Positions 40,989 through 50,809 of a stretch of DNA of 51,128 nucleotides are shown here, piece after piece. The first letter of the stretch is position 1, and each line of letters opens with the position of its first letter. A program made the translations under genes and the position numbers. The stretch is from Parendozoicomonas verongulae (GTDB lineage: Bacteria > Pseudomonadota > Gammaproteobacteria > Pseudomonadales > Endozoicomonadaceae), in NCBI RefSeq assembly GCF_009711465.1, contig NZ_SMME01000857.1, positions 2,558 to 53,685 on the forward strand. The letters are read 5' to 3'. A model generated the notes under the pieces. It saw only the letters and a program-made list of their open reading frames with translations. It was not told the DNA's origin and made no database searches.

Positions 40989-41728
40989 TGGCGCTGGCTA
41001 CTATCACCAATCTGCACAAATCCTTCGGTGAAAATACTGTTCTTGATGGCATTGATCTCCAGATAGAGAAGGGTGAGATTGTTGTTATTCTGGGGCCTTC
41101 AGGCAGTGGTAAGTCTACACTCCTGCGTTGCCTCAATTTTCTGGAAACCCCAGAGCTGGGCGTTATTGATATCGCTGGCCAAAGTGTAGATGCAGCCACC
41201 AGCCATACAAAAGATATTCTTGCTTTGCGTCGTCACACGGCCTTTGTGTTTCAGAACTACGCCCTGTTCAAGAACAAAACGGCTCTTGGCAATATCACTG
41301 AAGCTCTGACCGTTGTAAAAGGTATGGCGGCACCGGTAGCGGAAGGGATAGCCATGGATATTCTGAAAAGTGTGGGGCTGGCAGATCGTCGTGATGCCTG
41401 GCCTTCAGAGCTATCCGGTGGCCAGCAACAGCGTATTGGTATTGGCCGGGCCATGGCACTGGATGCCGACCTGATGTTGTTTGATGAGCCTACATCTGCC
41501 CTTGATCCTGAAAAGGTGTACGAAGTGCTCGACCTGATGAAGCAGCTGGCTCGGCAAAAGCGCACTATGATCATCGTCACTCACGAGATCCCCTTCGCCC
41601 GGGAAGTGGCCGATCGCATCATTTTTATGGATGGCGGCAAAATTATCGAGCAAGGCATGCCTGAACAGGTACTGGACGCGCCACAGGATTCCCGTACTCA
41701 AACGTTCCTCCGCCAGGTGCTTTCCTAA
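40988..41728 (+). CDS. amino acid ABC transporter ATPase (TcyN-like)
   Basis: 246 residues. Walker A GPSGSGKST, VFQNYALFKNKTALGN Q-loop, signature LSGGQQQRIGIGRAMA, Walker B LMLFDEPTSALDPE and the switch His in MIIVTHEIPFAREV are all present. It belongs to the PAO (polar amino acid) subfamily, as in TcyN/HisP. It ends the three-gene operon. Confidence 0.92.
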   Translation: MALATITNLHKSFGENTVLDGIDLQIEKGEIVVILGPSGSGKSTLLRCLNFLETPELGVIDIAGQSVDAATSHTKDILALRRHTAFVFQNYALFKNKTALGNITEALTVVKGMAAPVAEGIAMDILKSVGLADRRDAWPSELSGGQQQRIGIGRAMALDADLMLFDEPTSALDPEKVYEVLDLMKQLARQKRTMIIVTHEIPFAREVADRIIFMDGGKIIEQGMPEQVLDAPQDSRTQTFLRQVLS

Positions 41729-41877
41729 GCATCTGGCCTCGAAAGCCCCTCCCGGACATAACGGGACAAGCTCCACTTGACTGTTTTGCCACCATCACAA
41801 GCGACTCCAGCCACTCTAAAAAAGTTCCAAATAGGGTTTCATGAATGTAGTATTCCTACCAGTAAAAGAGGCGCTTC

Positions 41878-44316
41878 ATGTTCCTGTGGTCCCTGCTGTT
41901 TGTAACAGTGCTTATTACGCTGGCCTATAAGCGTACCAGCCTTACCCATGCGGCCTTTTCTATGGCGGGTTTGACTCTTATAGCCTGGATATTCGCACCT
42001 GCCAGCATCACAACGCTGTCTTTCATTGCTGCTGCCATCTTTGGCGCCTTATCTCAAACGGCACTTCGTGCAAGCACTGTTACCAGCCCGATTTTCAAAG
42101 TTTATAAAAAGCTGCTCCCTGAAATGTCAGACACCGAGAAAACCGCTCTGGAAGCTGGGACTGTGTGGTGGGATGGTGAGATTTTTTCCGGGAAGCCTGA
42201 CTGGAGCATACTCAAGCAGCACCCAAATACGGCACTTTCTCAGTATGAACAGGATTTTCTCGACAATCAGGGCAACACTCTGGCCTCCATGATTGACGAG
42301 TGGAGAATTAACAACGATGGCGATATGGCTCCTGAAATATGGAACTATATGAAAAACGAACGTTTCTTCGCCATGATCATTCCCAAACGATATGGTGGCC
42401 TTGGTTTTTCCGCACAGGCACAGTCTGCGGTTTTGCAAAAGCTTTCCTGCCTGTCGAGTGCTGCCTTCTCCACAGTGGGTGTACCCAACTCTCTCGGCCC
42501 CGGTGAACTGCTTTTGAAGTACGGCACGGACGATCAGAAAAACTATTATCTGCCCCGTCTGGCAGATGGGAGGGATATTCCCTGTTTTGCGTTGACAGGC
42601 CCCCGCGCAGGCTCCGATGCCACCTCACTTCCCGACACAGGTGTTGTCTGTAAAGGTGAGTATGAAGGCAAGGACATGTTGGGTATTCGTATGAATTTCT
42701 CTAAGCGCTACATTACTCTGGCGCCTGTAGCCACGGTGGTGGGAATGGCGTTCCGCATGTTTGACCCCGATGGTCTGCTGGGTGATCAGAGCGATATCGG
42801 TATCACCGTCGCTCTGCTGCCTCGGGGCCTGAAAGGTATGGAGATTGGCCGGCGTCACAAGCCTCTGGGTTCGCCCTTTCTGAATGGGCCGATTCGTGGT
42901 GAGGATGTATTTATTCCGCTGGACTTTATTATTGGCGGGCCAGACATGCGCGGAAAAGGTTGGAAAATGCTGGTCGAATGCCTCTCTGTTGGTCGCTGTA
43001 TTACCCTGCCTTCCTGTAGTGCGGGCGGTGGGAAATACGGTATCGCTGCTGCAGGTGCCTACTCACGAATCCGCCGTCAATTCGGTGTACCTATCGCCAG
43101 GTTAGAAGGTGTTCAGGATGCAATTGCCCGTATCGCAGGCAATACCTATATTGCAGCTGCAGGCGCACGTGTTACTGCAATTGCCATAGATCAGGGGGAA
43201 AAGCCCTCTGTACCTTCCGCCATTCTCAAGTACAACCTTACGGAAATGGCGCGACAGACCGCTTTAGACAGCATGGACATTCACGGCGGCAAGGCCCTTA
43301 TCACTGGCCCCAATAACTATGTGGCTTCCGGTTATGCATCGGTTCCTGTTGCAATTACCGTGGAAGGGGCAAACATTCTTACTCGCTCCATGATCACCTT
43401 TGGTCAGGGTGCCATTCGCTGCCACCCGTATGTGCTGCCTGAGATGCACGCAGTCCAGAACAACGACCTGGAGGCTTTCGATAAAGCCTTGTTTGGGCAC
43501 TTTGGGTTTATTTTCTCCAATGCCGCGCGCTCTGTTGTGTTGGGGGTGACAGATGCCCGCTTCACCTCAGTATCGGACAATAGTCCGGCTCGGCACTATT
43601 ACCAGCAGATTAATCGCTATGCGTCGTCTTTCGCCCTGACAGTAGATATATGCATGTTCTCTTTGGGTGGCAAACTCAAGTTCCGTGAACTGATTTCTGC
43701 TCGGCTGGCCGACATGCTCTCAAAAGCCTATCTGGCCTCCTGTGTTTTGAAACACTGGGACGATCAGGGAAAGCACAACGCAGACTTTCCCTTGGTAGAA
43801 TATGCCTGCCAAAAGCTGTTTTTTGAATTTGAAGAAGCCTTGGATGGTGTATTGAACAACCTGCCTACTCGCCCCCTGGCCTGGTTACTCCGTAGCCTGA
43901 CGCTGCCTCTGGGGCGTCGTGCCCAAAAGCCAGGGGACAAGCTCATTAACCATATTGTTGGGCTGACAACAGCCAAAACGGAAACCCGTGAACGCCTGAT
44001 TCAAGGCATTTACAGAGGTGAGATGATGAGCAATGGTCAGCGAAACCCTCTGGCTGTTTATGATTCACTCCTCGACCGTGCTGATCGGGCTGACCCCATT
44101 TATAAGAAAATCGGGCAGGCTCTCAAGGCTGGAAAATATAACGAAGCCGAACTCACCATTGAAGGCCGGATCGCTGAAGGTGTTGCCATGGGCATTCTGA
44201 CTCAAGAAGAAGGTGACTTTATGCTGGCTTTTGAAAGGGACGTGCTGGATATGGTGAATGTCGATGATTTCCCGCTAGAACACTTTGGGCCGGTGGCGGA
44301 AAACCGCAACAAATAG
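41878..44316 (+). CDS. fadE: acyl-CoA dehydrogenase FadE
   Basis: 812 residues, against 814 in E. coli FadE. Two N-terminal hydrophobic helices (about 1-60) are typical of this membrane-associated form, followed by the FAD-binding acyl-CoA dehydrogenase core: CFALTGPRAGSDATSLPDTG and GRRHKPLGSPFLNGPIRGEDVFIPLDFIIGG are family blocks, and the C-terminal extension after about 500 is also FadE-like. It catalyses the first step of fatty-acid beta-oxidation, making enoyl-CoA. Upstream I find no clear FadR operator (TGGTnnnACCA-type). It stands alone, convergent with the large minus-strand gene. Confidence 0.93.
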   Translation: MFLWSLLFVTVLITLAYKRTSLTHAAFSMAGLTLIAWIFAPASITTLSFIAAAIFGALSQTALRASTVTSPIFKVYKKLLPEMSDTEKTALEAGTVWWDGEIFSGKPDWSILKQHPNTALSQYEQDFLDNQGNTLASMIDEWRINNDGDMAPEIWNYMKNERFFAMIIPKRYGGLGFSAQAQSAVLQKLSCLSSAAFSTVGVPNSLGPGELLLKYGTDDQKNYYLPRLADGRDIPCFALTGPRAGSDATSLPDTGVVCKGEYEGKDMLGIRMNFSKRYITLAPVATVVGMAFRMFDPDGLLGDQSDIGITVALLPRGLKGMEIGRRHKPLGSPFLNGPIRGEDVFIPLDFIIGGPDMRGKGWKMLVECLSVGRCITLPSCSAGGGKYGIAAAGAYSRIRRQFGVPIARLEGVQDAIARIAGNTYIAAAGARVTAIAIDQGEKPSVPSAILKYNLTEMARQTALDSMDIHGGKALITGPNNYVASGYASVPVAITVEGANILTRSMITFGQGAIRCHPYVLPEMHAVQNNDLEAFDKALFGHFGFIFSNAARSVVLGVTDARFTSVSDNSPARHYYQQINRYASSFALTVDICMFSLGGKLKFRELISARLADMLSKAYLASCVLKHWDDQGKHNADFPLVEYACQKLFFEFEEALDGVLNNLPTRPLAWLLRSLTLPLGRRAQKPGDKLINHIVGLTTAKTETRERLIQGIYRGEMMSNGQRNPLAVYDSLLDRADRADPIYKKIGQALKAGKYNEAELTIEGRIAEGVAMGILTQEEGDFMLAFERDVLDMVNVDDFPLEHFGPVAENRNK

Positions 44317-44343
44317 CATCATCGAAATAAACCACTAAAAACT

Positions 44344-44380
44344 CTCCGTATTGTGAATACATAACACGCACAATACGGAG
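44344..44380. terminator. bidirectional terminator between fadE and the 1158-residue gene
   Basis: Perfect 12-bp stem CTCCGTATTGTG / CACAATACGGAG with a 13-base loop. On the minus strand it is followed by AGTTTTTAG, so it ends the large gene; on the plus strand it can end fadE. Confidence 0.85.
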
Positions 44381-44393
44381 GCTTTAGTTCAGG

Positions 44394-47300
44394 TTAAACC
44401 AGGTCGATTCTTCTGGCATCACAGGTGGTCTGATCAAACAGAGTAAGCAGTGTCGCAACTCTGTCAGCCTGCCCAGGGAGGGCCCCATCAAGAGCCTCTT
44501 CCAGTTTTCGACGCTGCTCAATAACGTAGTGTTCTCGTTTTGTTTGCTGTGCCCCTGCCACAGTCATATCAATCATCACCTTGTTGATATGTGCAGAAAA
44601 TTCAGACACGACTTGTTTCTCATTTCCACCAGCCTCTGTCAGATATTTCAGTAAGTTACCGGTCTCGCCTAAAGATAACCGTTTACTCGGCATAAGCGGT
44701 GCCGATCTGGAGGTTGGCCGATCAGGAATCGAGCTAAGGGGAACCTGTTCTGTTACTGCCAAAAGCTCCTTTTTTCTATCCGGATGCTTCTCGGACACGA
44801 CTCCCCTTTCACGCCTTAACAGCCTTAGCGTGTTAAACATCGACCGGTTATCTTCACTGGCCCTGCGCCGTCTAGTTAATCCTCTGCCACCTTGGTCTGT
44901 TTCTTCAGCCAAATGGGGCATCGACCCTCCTCCCAGATCTCGCTTTAGAGGGCGAGCATCAGAGACGGGCAGTTGCTCAGGGCAGCTCTCATCCCATTTA
45001 GGCGGCACAGCCGGATACTTAGCGTAATAGAGTCTTGCATACTCAACAACAGAGTCAGCCTCTTTCTCTGAGACCTTGGCCCCTGCACAGTAGTCCCTTA
45101 TCTGACCTTCCCACTCAAAATCGTCAACGTCAGCAATAATCACTGCACGTAATTGGTCCATAATCTGGAGCATTTTTGTTTTTTGGGGGAGCCCCAACGC
45201 TGTGCTCAGACAACGCTGAGCATTCTTTGTTACCGGAATATTGCACAGCAGTTTCTTTCGCTTTCTCATGCGCATTGTTCGGCTATATCTTACAAGTGCG
45301 CGAGAATCAATGAGCGCCTCTTCTGGTGCTGGATGAGATTCCCGATCAGACAACTTTTCATCATCGGTCGGTACAATATCGACATTCAGAAGATCATCCC
45401 GAGACTTGAATTTCTCGAACATGGCAGGATTCATCTCAACACTATGGGTTCTGCCCTGACCAATATTGGTAATAACCCAACCGTCTTTCTGGGTGTGAAT
45501 CAAACGGCTGTCGCCTTCTTCCAAGGCCAGATCCATACCATCTTGATCGCTACGGTACTCGCAAAGATACTCAGGCAGTCTACGACAGATGCCAAACCCA
45601 AAGCGTACAACAGAACCACAGCTCTGCACTGCCTTTTTTATAGCATCTATCTTCTTATGCTCCTCATCGTACGCTTTGATACTATCCAGAACCGCCAAAA
45701 CAGAACGCTGTTCTTCAGGATCTGAAATATAACGCCCTATGGATTCAGGCTCCTTCTTGATCAAGGTCGCAATATGCAAGTTCTGAGCATTGGCTGCACT
45801 CATAAACTTGTCATCTACTTTTCTGGCTTGATCTGTTTTTTCCGGATCTTCCGCCCTGGCTTTATCAATATCCTTAATCGCCTGGACTTTATCCGCTGTA
45901 GCTTTTACCAAACGCTTTTTATTGGCAGAGAGGTAATCCCGTTGTTTTTTGGTTAATGTCCGATGAATATCAATGCCTAATTCAACATGTGTCAAGGTCA
46001 CGTCTTCACCGTCACAAACTGCATGCATGCGAATAGAAAAAAAACTGTCTCCTTGATACTTTTCCGGTTCATTATCCGAGCCTTTAAAGTGGTCAAAGTG
46101 TAAACGGCTGAATAACTCGACCCTGCCATCACCCCAGTCATTGATTTCAAGATGCCCTTTACTGGTTTGCGCCGCTCCTGAACGATGCTTCTCTGTTGGA
46201 CGCACAGCAATATCACAACGGGGGAAGAGGTGATCTGTCGCACTCATGTAGAGTTCATTCAGTGCGCCCTGAGTCACTCCACCAGTGACCAGCTGAACCA
46301 AGCGGTCAGATTTGCCCAGAACATGGGTCAGGACTGCAACCAAGTGTTGCCCTGTCGCATCTGTTTCAAGATAATTTTTCCTGACATCCTGAACAGCCTG
46401 TTTCATTTCCGGGGTGGGCTCACTCTCCCCCTTTTTACCTCGCACTGAAGCAGGGAATCCATCCCCTTGCCGGTCTCTAAGAAGAACTTTGGCTTTGTCC
46501 TGAACAGTTTTCTGGTAGTCCTGCAAAAAGGCTGCGCTTGAGAAAACAGGCAGCAATGGTAGCTCCGGAGCGACACAACGCTGAATCACACAGTCAAACC
46601 GATAGGCATCGCTACACAGGGAATTTTCATCGTTATTCAGTTCACTGGTCAGAGCCTTCTGGGCTTTACTCGACAGTTTGTCCCAGTTCTCTCGACCGCT
46701 CAAAGCAAACGCCTTGCCTTCCTGCATACGAATAAACAAGCTATTGGCCAGCTCTTTATAGCACTCCTGGGGAATCGCAATTGGCTCACCATCGACCGTC
46801 AGGGTCGCTTTGAAAGGAATATAGTAATCTCCGTCCTGCTTATCCCACGGACAGTGAGGCATGACAAAGTCAGGCATAAAGTCACAACTGGGTGTAGTCA
46901 GTTCATCGGAGGAAATACCATATGGTGCAACCAGATAGCGGAACATGGCACTCAAAGACTGCATTTTCTTACCCATATCCTCCTCACTCAGACATAGAGT
47001 TTGGGAGGCTCGTGCTTGAACAGCTTCTTTTGTCCATAGGTTCTTGGATACGGAGGGAAAGTGATGAAGTGCAGGAAAGTGCTCACTCACAGCTGCACGT
47101 ATAATCGCCTGCTTTCTAGCGATATCCTCTTTGTTGATCTTGTGCGTCTTCGGATTGCGTTTGACCTTATGCTGTTTCGACAATTCAAGGAGCTGCTTCA
47201 ATAATTTTTCATCGTCCGTCAGTCTTGAAGTGGACGAGCCCGACGCTGCAGAGGAGAATAGACTTCTTCGCTCTGGTCTGCCCTTTGTGTCCAAAGCAGA

Positions 47301-47870
47301 TAAGATTCTCTTACGGGTTTCGTGCATATCTGCATCAACAAGAAACTTGATTAGCAGGCCACACTGACATAGATAGTTTTCTGATGTAACCGTTTTGCCC
47401 AGAGCTTTTACCTTCTCTTCCAGTGTCCTTCTATCAATAGCAAGTTCATCTTGTAACGATGCTATGGAGCCGAAGGACGAGGGAGTACCAGAGCCTGCCA
47501 GTGAGAAAGGAGGCTGTAATAAGCCACTACTATCCTCTGCTGATTGAGTTGATAATTCCTCGCTGGAAGTGTATTGACGAAGTCTCGTAGAGTGATACGC
47601 CTCACCAGGCTGGGAAAGCATCCTTTGCACCGGTACAGTTTTAGGAGTAGACCAGTCGGAGAACCTTCTTTCGCGCCTTCTAAGGGGGGATGCATGCACT
47701 TGCTCATCCGACAGACGAACTTCAGGGCCGGCAATATAGAAGCGTCCGACCTGTCCAGGAATGCTCTTACTTTCACTGTCAAGACTTTCCCGGCTATCAC
47801 TGCGTCCGGTACTTTCCATACTGCTGTATCGTTTACTAGATTCCATATCACACTCGTCCGTTGATTTCAT
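44394..47870 (-). CDS. very large protein of unknown function, effector-like features
   Basis: 1158 residues with no signal peptide or clear membrane helix. The first 150 residues are extremely rich in Ser, Arg and Glu and low in structure (e.g. SSMESTGRSDSRESLDSESKS). The middle (about 170-900) reads as a folded, mostly helical and mixed domain, including long charged helices near 690-800. Basic stretches such as MRMRKRKKLL and RGLTRRRRASEDNRS could be nuclear-localisation-like, and the end is helical. I recognise no family. Secreted effectors of host-associated gammaproteobacteria often look like this, but that is inference. The start has no good ribosome-binding sequence; a second ATG eight codons later is possible. 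Single gene, with a terminator on each side. Confidence 0.75.
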   Translation of the reverse strand: MKSTDECDMESSKRYSSMESTGRSDSRESLDSESKSIPGQVGRFYIAGPEVRLSDEQVHASPLRRRERRFSDWSTPKTVPVQRMLSQPGEAYHSTRLRQYTSSEELSTQSAEDSSGLLQPPFSLAGSGTPSSFGSIASLQDELAIDRRTLEEKVKALGKTVTSENYLCQCGLLIKFLVDADMHETRKRILSALDTKGRPERRSLFSSAASGSSTSRLTDDEKLLKQLLELSKQHKVKRNPKTHKINKEDIARKQAIIRAAVSEHFPALHHFPSVSKNLWTKEAVQARASQTLCLSEEDMGKKMQSLSAMFRYLVAPYGISSDELTTPSCDFMPDFVMPHCPWDKQDGDYYIPFKATLTVDGEPIAIPQECYKELANSLFIRMQEGKAFALSGRENWDKLSSKAQKALTSELNNDENSLCSDAYRFDCVIQRCVAPELPLLPVFSSAAFLQDYQKTVQDKAKVLLRDRQGDGFPASVRGKKGESEPTPEMKQAVQDVRKNYLETDATGQHLVAVLTHVLGKSDRLVQLVTGGVTQGALNELYMSATDHLFPRCDIAVRPTEKHRSGAAQTSKGHLEINDWGDGRVELFSRLHFDHFKGSDNEPEKYQGDSFFSIRMHAVCDGEDVTLTHVELGIDIHRTLTKKQRDYLSANKKRLVKATADKVQAIKDIDKARAEDPEKTDQARKVDDKFMSAANAQNLHIATLIKKEPESIGRYISDPEEQRSVLAVLDSIKAYDEEHKKIDAIKKAVQSCGSVVRFGFGICRRLPEYLCEYRSDQDGMDLALEEGDSRLIHTQKDGWVITNIGQGRTHSVEMNPAMFEKFKSRDDLLNVDIVPTDDEKLSDRESHPAPEEALIDSRALVRYSRTMRMRKRKKLLCNIPVTKNAQRCLSTALGLPQKTKMLQIMDQLRAVIIADVDDFEWEGQIRDYCAGAKVSEKEADSVVEYARLYYAKYPAVPPKWDESCPEQLPVSDARPLKRDLGGGSMPHLAEETDQGGRGLTRRRRASEDNRSMFNTLRLLRRERGVVSEKHPDRKKELLAVTEQVPLSSIPDRPTSRSAPLMPSKRLSLGETGNLLKYLTEAGGNEKQVVSEFSAHINKVMIDMTVAGAQQTKREHYVIEQRRKLEEALDGALPGQADRVATLLTLFDQTTCDARRIDLV

Positions 47871-47921
47871 AAGAATTACGTGTGACCGTTTTTTAAGGCG
47901 AGTTACTCGGGGAGGATAGCC

Positions 47922-47967
47922 ATATTGTCTGGATTAATAACCCTCTGCTGAGGCATCCTGACAATAT
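47922..47967. repeat. short inverted repeat before the 1158-residue gene
   Basis: ATATTGTC (47922-47929) and GACAATAT (47960-47967) are perfect inverted repeats 30 bases apart, about 50 bp upstream of the gene start and abutting the next terminator. It could be an operator; the separation is also compatible with a weak hairpin. Confidence 0.4.
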
Positions 47968-47999
47968 AAAACCGCCAGAGAGCATACTCTGGCGGTTTT
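47968..47999. terminator. strong terminator after the coiled-coil gene
   Basis: Perfect 13-bp stem AAAACCGCCAGAG / CTCTGGCGGTTTT with a 6-base loop. On the minus strand it ends in a TTTT run, so it terminates the gene at 48029-48700 before the promoter of the large gene. Confidence 0.9.
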
Positions 48000-48028
48000 G
48001 GAAAGGTGATGACAGATTTGCGAGGGAA

Positions 48029-48700
48029 TCAGGCTGCCGCTGTTTCCTTCGTTTTTTTCTTGGAAGACTGCTCCTGTTGTGCGGATTCCAGCCCCTCAAT
48101 TTTCTCTTTCAAGGAAGCCACTTCCTTATTCAGCTCATCCAGCTCCACTTTGCGGCTGCGGGCCAGACGGGCAGATTCTGTAAGCTGTTTTTTCAGCTCT
48201 TTCACTTCTTTCTGAGCGTTGGCTGCCTGCTTAATTTTCTTTTCCGGCTCCATGTGGCGGAGCTTTTTCAATTCGCCCTGATCAGCCTTACCCAGCTTGA
48301 TCTGCTCCTGCAGCTTTTTCTCAAGGGTGTCAATTTTACGCAGGGCTTTGGTTTTATCAGATTCCAGTGATTCGGCCAGAACCTGAACCTCTTCGAGTTG
48401 CCCCTGCAGGCGGCTGGTTTCGGTATAGCTCTTATTGGCGAGAGCTTTTTGGTCAGAACTTTGCGCTGACAGTGTCGAAATCTGCTGTTGAGCCCGCTTC
48501 AGGCTTCTTTCCAGGTCTTCAATACGCTGCTGGTAAACCTTGCGTATTTTTTCTTCACAGGTCTGAAAAAATTCAACGCGGTATTCAATGATGGCTTTCA
48601 GGTCAGCTTCGAGCTCTTGTTCTCTGCTAAGCACGTCGAAAAAGTACTCCCGATTGTTACAGTGTAAGAATTTTAAGGGGGTGAATGGAGAATGTATCAA
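48029..48700 (-). CDS. coiled-coil protein of unknown function
   Basis: 223 residues if read from the TTG at 48700, but a GTG at 48634 (residue 23) is a better-looking start because the first 22 residues have no similarity to the rest; the true N-terminus is uncertain. From about residue 25 to 215 the sequence is one continuous heptad-rich coiled coil (Leu/Ala/Glu/Lys pattern) without Pro breaks. The C-terminus is charged (SSKKKTKETAAA). No signal peptide. I see no specific family. It is monocistronic on the minus strand with a strong terminator. Confidence 0.65.
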   Translation of the reverse strand: MIHSPFTPLKFLHCNNREYFFDVLSREQELEADLKAIIEYRVEFFQTCEEKIRKVYQQRIEDLERSLKRAQQQISTLSAQSSDQKALANKSYTETSRLQGQLEEVQVLAESLESDKTKALRKIDTLEKKLQEQIKLGKADQGELKKLRHMEPEKKIKQAANAQKEVKELKKQLTESARLARSRKVELDELNKEVASLKEKIEGLESAQQEQSSKKKTKETAAA

Positions 48701-48826
48701 TAAGTACCCGGACCATAGATATGAGACCTCACCCTGACAGTTATTATGTTATCAGAAGACAGTCTATCAACAAGGAAGAATGAGTGAATACCGTACTAAT
48801 GAAGCAATTATTCACATTTTTTACAT

Positions 48827-50038
48827 TTACACCTCAGTTTGAAACAACCATCTCCAGCCATTTGTGTGTACCGGCCCATGATTTTTCAAAACCAGATTAC
48901 GTGCCTGAACCTCTGTATGGGAAAGCTCTTTGAGTTTTTCATTGGAGCGCTGACAGACTTGTGTTACTCGCTCTGTTCGTCTTGCTACAAAAGCAGTAAT
49001 ACCCTGGGTAACGGAAGAACTGCGCTCCAGCTCTTCGCGTAAAACCGCCACATCCTCCAATCCTTGAGCCACACCCTGCTGTAAAACAGGCCCACATCCA
49101 TGGGCAGCATCGCCCAGACACAATACTCTTTCGAAGCCTGAACGATTCCAAACGGGTTCAGGCATAACACTCATACGGCCGCAAATAAGCGGGGATTGAG
49201 AATCCAGGTTTTCTATTACTGTTTTTACAGGCCGACTGTAATCGGAAAAAGTGTCCTGTAACAGGGACAGGTTCACAGAGGCGTCTCTGGCTCTTTGAAA
49301 GGAGTCAGTTATATGCCCGTAACAGTAGCACCGTCCATTTTTCAATGGATAGATAAGAAACGCAGAATTCTGACCTAAATAGAGGTGGGGGTCAGTGACC
49401 TTTGGCATCGGATTGTCTGTAAGAAATCGCCAGCAGAACAACCCCATATCCTCTGGTTCCACATCCGCTATCCAGCGTACTCTTGAAGGAGAGAATATCC
49501 CCTCACATATCAATAATATGGATGCGCGGAATATCTGCCCATTCTCCAGAACAGTGCTGACACCTTCGTCTAGCGGTTCAAGGTGCTGGATAGCCTGCCC
49601 CATAATGATATGGCTGCTATCAATACCTTCACGCATTGTCTGATGGAGGCTATGGTGAGACAGGGCAAGATAGGGATGAGCGTCTGGGTGTAACCCTTGA
49701 AATGATTCCTGACACAACAACCGGCCTATATCGTCGTAATAGGCGATGGCATGGCCTTCCTGTGCATAGAGGCTCACTGCCTCCAGTAACCCTAAGGTTT
49801 TCAATTGCTTTGTTGCATTGGCCGGGAGGGCAATACCGGCCCCACAGCATTCCCACTGCCTTCTGCGTTCAATAATGGTTGTCTGCCACCCGGCTTGTTG
49901 GAAGGCTCGAGCAGCAGCTAATCCGGTAATTCCAGCCCCAGAGATAATGACGGAGCGCTTCTCACCTTTATGCACGTTTGTTGGCTCTTTCTTCTTATTC
50001 AATTGTTGGATCAGAACGTCGCTAATTGGTTCAAACAA
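48827..50038 (-). CDS. FAD-dependent aromatic monooxygenase-like protein
   Basis: 403 residues. The Rossmann fold SVIISGAGITGLAAARAFQQ (about 29-48) and FERVLCLGDAAHGCGPVLQQG (about 295-315, the GD motif with FAD O3') mark a FAD_binding_3 / PHBH-type flavoprotein monooxygenase. Such enzymes hydroxylate aromatic or polyketide substrates with NAD(P)H and O2, and some take part in quinone synthesis. The substrate is unknown. The apparent start is a TTG at 50038 after AGAGG; an internal GTG near HKGEKRS is possible. It is on the minus strand, downstream of ompA-like lipoprotein and its terminator. Confidence 0.8.
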   Translation of the reverse strand: MFEPISDVLIQQLNKKKEPTNVHKGEKRSVIISGAGITGLAAARAFQQAGWQTTIIERRRQWECCGAGIALPANATKQLKTLGLLEAVSLYAQEGHAIAYYDDIGRLLCQESFQGLHPDAHPYLALSHHSLHQTMREGIDSSHIIMGQAIQHLEPLDEGVSTVLENGQIFRASILLICEGIFSPSRVRWIADVEPEDMGLFCWRFLTDNPMPKVTDPHLYLGQNSAFLIYPLKNGRCYCYGHITDSFQRARDASVNLSLLQDTFSDYSRPVKTVIENLDSQSPLICGRMSVMPEPVWNRSGFERVLCLGDAAHGCGPVLQQGVAQGLEDVAVLREELERSSSVTQGITAFVARRTERVTQVCQRSNEKLKELSHTEVQARNLVLKNHGPVHTNGWRWLFQTEV

Positions 50039-50052
50039 AAGCCTCTGCTAAA

Positions 50053-50082
50053 AGGGCCAGCATGAAAATCAAAGCTGGCCCT
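50053..50082 (-). terminator. terminator after the OmpA-like lipoprotein gene
   Basis: Perfect 9-bp stem AGGGCCAGC / GCTGGCCCT with a 12-base loop, just after the stop codon at 50090 on the minus strand and followed there by TTTTAG. Confidence 0.8.
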
Positions 50083-50089
50083 GTTTTCA

Positions 50090-50809
50090 TCAATGACTGA
50101 CATCCCCTTCGACACGACGATTCATCTGTCGGCCCTCTTTGGTTTTGTTATCGGCTGCCGGGTGATCAGTACCGTAGCCTTGGATAGTAATGCGAGTAGG
50201 AGACACCCCAAGATCAATCAAAAAGTCACGGGTAGAATTTGCACGCATCTCCGAGAGTTTCTGGTTAAATTCTTTAGGCCCGGTGCTGTCGGTATAGCCT
50301 TTTAAATGGATAAGGGCATGAGGGTGATCTTTCAGGAAAGCAGCTTCTTGCTCTAACGTCTCTTTTGCATACTCAGACAGGTCGGCGGAAGAGGATTCGA
50401 ACAGAACAGGACCAAGCACGACCTTACGTATGATTGGACACCCTTCGCTATCCACATAGGCGCCTGGAGGAGTATTGGCACACTTATCAAAGACATCAGG
50501 TACACCATCGCCGTCAGAGTCTTTCGGGCAGCCTTTGGCTTTCACATCCCAGCCAGGAATATGAATAGGGCACTCTGTCTCGGATGGTGACTTATCACCG
50601 GTCACAGCACAAATCACACCGCCAATAACGGCTCCACCTAGCAGTCCCCATCCAGCAGCCTCTCTACTCTCCGTTGCACCTCCGACGCCCCCCACAGCAC
50701 CTCCAGCCAAAGCACATTTCCACCAGTCATTCACAGTCCTTTGATAACCTGCACAGCCACTGAGTAGTAGACTGACAACAACAGTCACAAGAAATGTTTG
50801 CCTGATCAC
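50090..50809 (-). CDS. OmpA-family lipoprotein with calcium-binding-like repeat
   Basis: 239 residues from GTG (GGAG eight bases upstream). It has a lipobox LLSGCAG (Cys19), then a Gly-rich hydrophobic stretch (ALAGGAVGGVGG... GLLGGAVIGGVI, resembling glycine-zipper segments). A thrombospondin type-3-like Ca2+ repeat DSDGDGVPDVFDKCANTPPG follows near 98-117. The OmpA-like C-terminal domain (FESSSADLSEYAKETLEQEA, then KGYTDSTGPKEFNQKLSEMRA with the typical peptidoglycan-binding Asp/Arg, NRRVE at the end) is complete. It likely sits in the outer membrane facing peptidoglycan. Confidence 0.88.
   Translation of the reverse strand: MIRQTFLVTVVVSLLLSGCAGYQRTVNDWWKCALAGGAVGGVGGATESREAAGWGLLGGAVIGGVICAVTGDKSPSETECPIHIPGWDVKAKGCPKDSDGDGVPDVFDKCANTPPGAYVDSEGCPIIRKVVLGPVLFESSSADLSEYAKETLEQEAAFLKDHPHALIHLKGYTDSTGPKEFNQKLSEMRANSTRDFLIDLGVSPTRITIQGYGTDHPAADNKTKEGRQMNRRVEGDVSH

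Noticed and set aside
41729..41877. FadR operator before fadE
   Set aside because: I searched for the TGGTnnnACCA-type palindrome and found only isolated half-like fragments.
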